A DNA stretch of 5,834 bases from the NCBI GenBank assembly GCA_028284105.1, contig JANQSK010000456.1:1-5834 (forward strand). Direction: 5' to 3'. This DNA is from Anaerolineae bacterium (GTDB lineage Bacteria > Chloroflexota > Anaerolineae > Promineifilales > Promineifilaceae). The notes under the pieces are model-generated. The model searched no databases, had not been told where the DNA came from, and saw nothing but the letters and a program-made list of their open reading frames with translations. A program made the translations under genes and the position numbers. This document shows positions 5,065 to 5,834 of the stretch, piece by piece. The stretch's first letter is position 1; every line of letters starts with the position of its first letter.

Positions 5065-5834
5065 ATGAGACCAGATATTGAATACGCACAAGAACAAGAT
5101 GCCAAAGATCCGCTTAGAGGATTCAAAGACCAATTTGTGGTTACAGATCCAGATTTAATCTATCTAGACGGCAACTCCTTAGGACGCTTGCCCAAAGAAA
5201 CCAAAAAGATGATGAGCCAACTCGTTGATGAGTGGGGTGACCGTCTCATTCGCTTTTGGAGTCAAGATCATTTTAATATTGGGCGTGATTTAGGGAACAA
5301 GGTTGGAGAATTGGTTGGCGCCAGCAAAGATGAAGTCATCATTGCAGAGTCGACATCCGTCAACATGTATAAACTGTTCCTCGCTGCACTTGAGATTCAA
5401 GAAGGTCGAACGCGTATCGTCACAGACGATCTCAACTTCCCAACCGACATCTACATTCTTCAAGAAATCAATCGCATGTTCGGTAACAAATATGAGATAG
5501 AAATTGTCCCCTCTCCTGATAGCATGACTGGGCCAGTTGAAGGGATTAAAGCCCTTTTAGATGAAAATACTGCCCTATTAACCTTGTCAGGAACCGTCTT
5601 TAAAAGTGCCTATAACTATGATATGGCTGATATCAATGCAGCCGCCAAAGAAGCTGGAGTTTTAGTGGTGTGGGATTTAAGCCATTCCGTCGGCTCTGTT
5701 CCTATCGATCTTAACGGTTCAGGGGCGGATATGGCGATAGGCTGTACCTATAAATATTTAAACAGCGGCCCAGGCGCCCCAGCTTTTCTCTATATTCGTG
5801 AAGATTTACAAAATAAGCTACAAAATCCTATTGC
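5065..5834 (+). CDS. kynU: Kynureninase (3' end outside window)
   Basis: The first 256 residues of an enzyme normally ~400-420 long are present; the frame is open to the window end. Kynureninase is a cytoplasmic PLP enzyme that cleaves L-kynurenine to anthranilate and alanine. Signatures in order: YLDGNSLGRLP (33-43), EWGDRLIRFW (56-65), the phosphate-binding STSVNMYKL (96-104), FPTDIYI (125-131) with Asp128, WDLSHSVG (203-210) with the PLP-pyridine Asp204 and His207, and GCTYKYLNSGPGAPAF (226-241) with Lys230 as the Schiff-base lysine. Trp65 falls at the position I recall as Trp64 of the Pseudomonas fluorescens enzyme, which favours kynurenine over 3-hydroxykynurenine, so the anthranilate branch is more likely than NAD synthesis. 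One deviation is the segment GTVFKSA (about 172-178), where bacterial enzymes I recall have HVNYKTG. It follows the transporter by 13 bases. The C-terminal small domain is not visible, so integrity there is unknown. Confidence 0.95.
   Translation, partial: MRPDIEYAQEQDAKDPLRGFKDQFVVTDPDLIYLDGNSLGRLPKETKKMMSQLVDEWGDRLIRFWSQDHFNIGRDLGNKVGELVGASKDEVIIAESTSVNMYKLFLAALEIQEGRTRIVTDDLNFPTDIYILQEINRMFGNKYEIEIVPSPDSMTGPVEGIKALLDENTALLTLSGTVFKSAYNYDMADINAAAKEAGVLVVWDLSHSVGSVPIDLNGSGADMAIGCTYKYLNSGPGAPAFLYIREDLQNKLQNPI

Noticed and set aside
5303..5500. Open frame of 65 codons on the plus strand inside kynU
   Set aside because: It lies in another frame of the kynureninase gene, whose own frame carries all the family motifs across this stretch.

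Overview
The window is a dense bacterial chromosome segment with no RNA genes, insertion sequences, CRISPR arrays or long non-coding stretches. Six protein genes fill it, two of them cut by the window edges. Shine-Dalgarno sites, short intergenic gaps and overall GC in the low-to-mid 40s are bacterial. The STAND-type ATPase/TPR regulator beside a PAS protein with a kinase-like but inactive-looking dimerisation helix recalls regulators common in Chloroflexota (Anaerolineae and relatives). That assignment is tentative and rests on gene style only.

Left part (1-2812, regulatory). The C-terminal part of a winged-helix/TPR regulator runs rightward and ends one base from the stop of a leftward, AT-rich (about 32% GC) PAS protein. 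That protein has a degenerate histidine-kinase DHp helix with Tyr at the phospho-His position. Fifteen bases upstream of it, on the same strand, an IclR-family transcription factor ends.

Middle (2813-2994). This divergent control region holds a perfect 15-bp palindrome (TCCGAT-TAT-ATCGGA, 2839-2853). It sits exactly on the candidate -10 hexamers of both directions and is the best candidate operator for the IclR protein.

Right part (2995-5834, catabolic). A tight rightward operon encodes an alpha/beta-hydrolase resembling arylformamidase (kynurenine formamidase), a Bcr/CflA-type MFS transporter and a clear kynureninase that runs off the right edge. Together they suggest breakdown of N-formylkynurenine to kynurenine and then to anthranilate plus alanine, with a dedicated transporter and a divergent IclR regulator. 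Tryptophan 2,3-dioxygenase, the expected first enzyme, is not in the window and may lie beyond the right edge.
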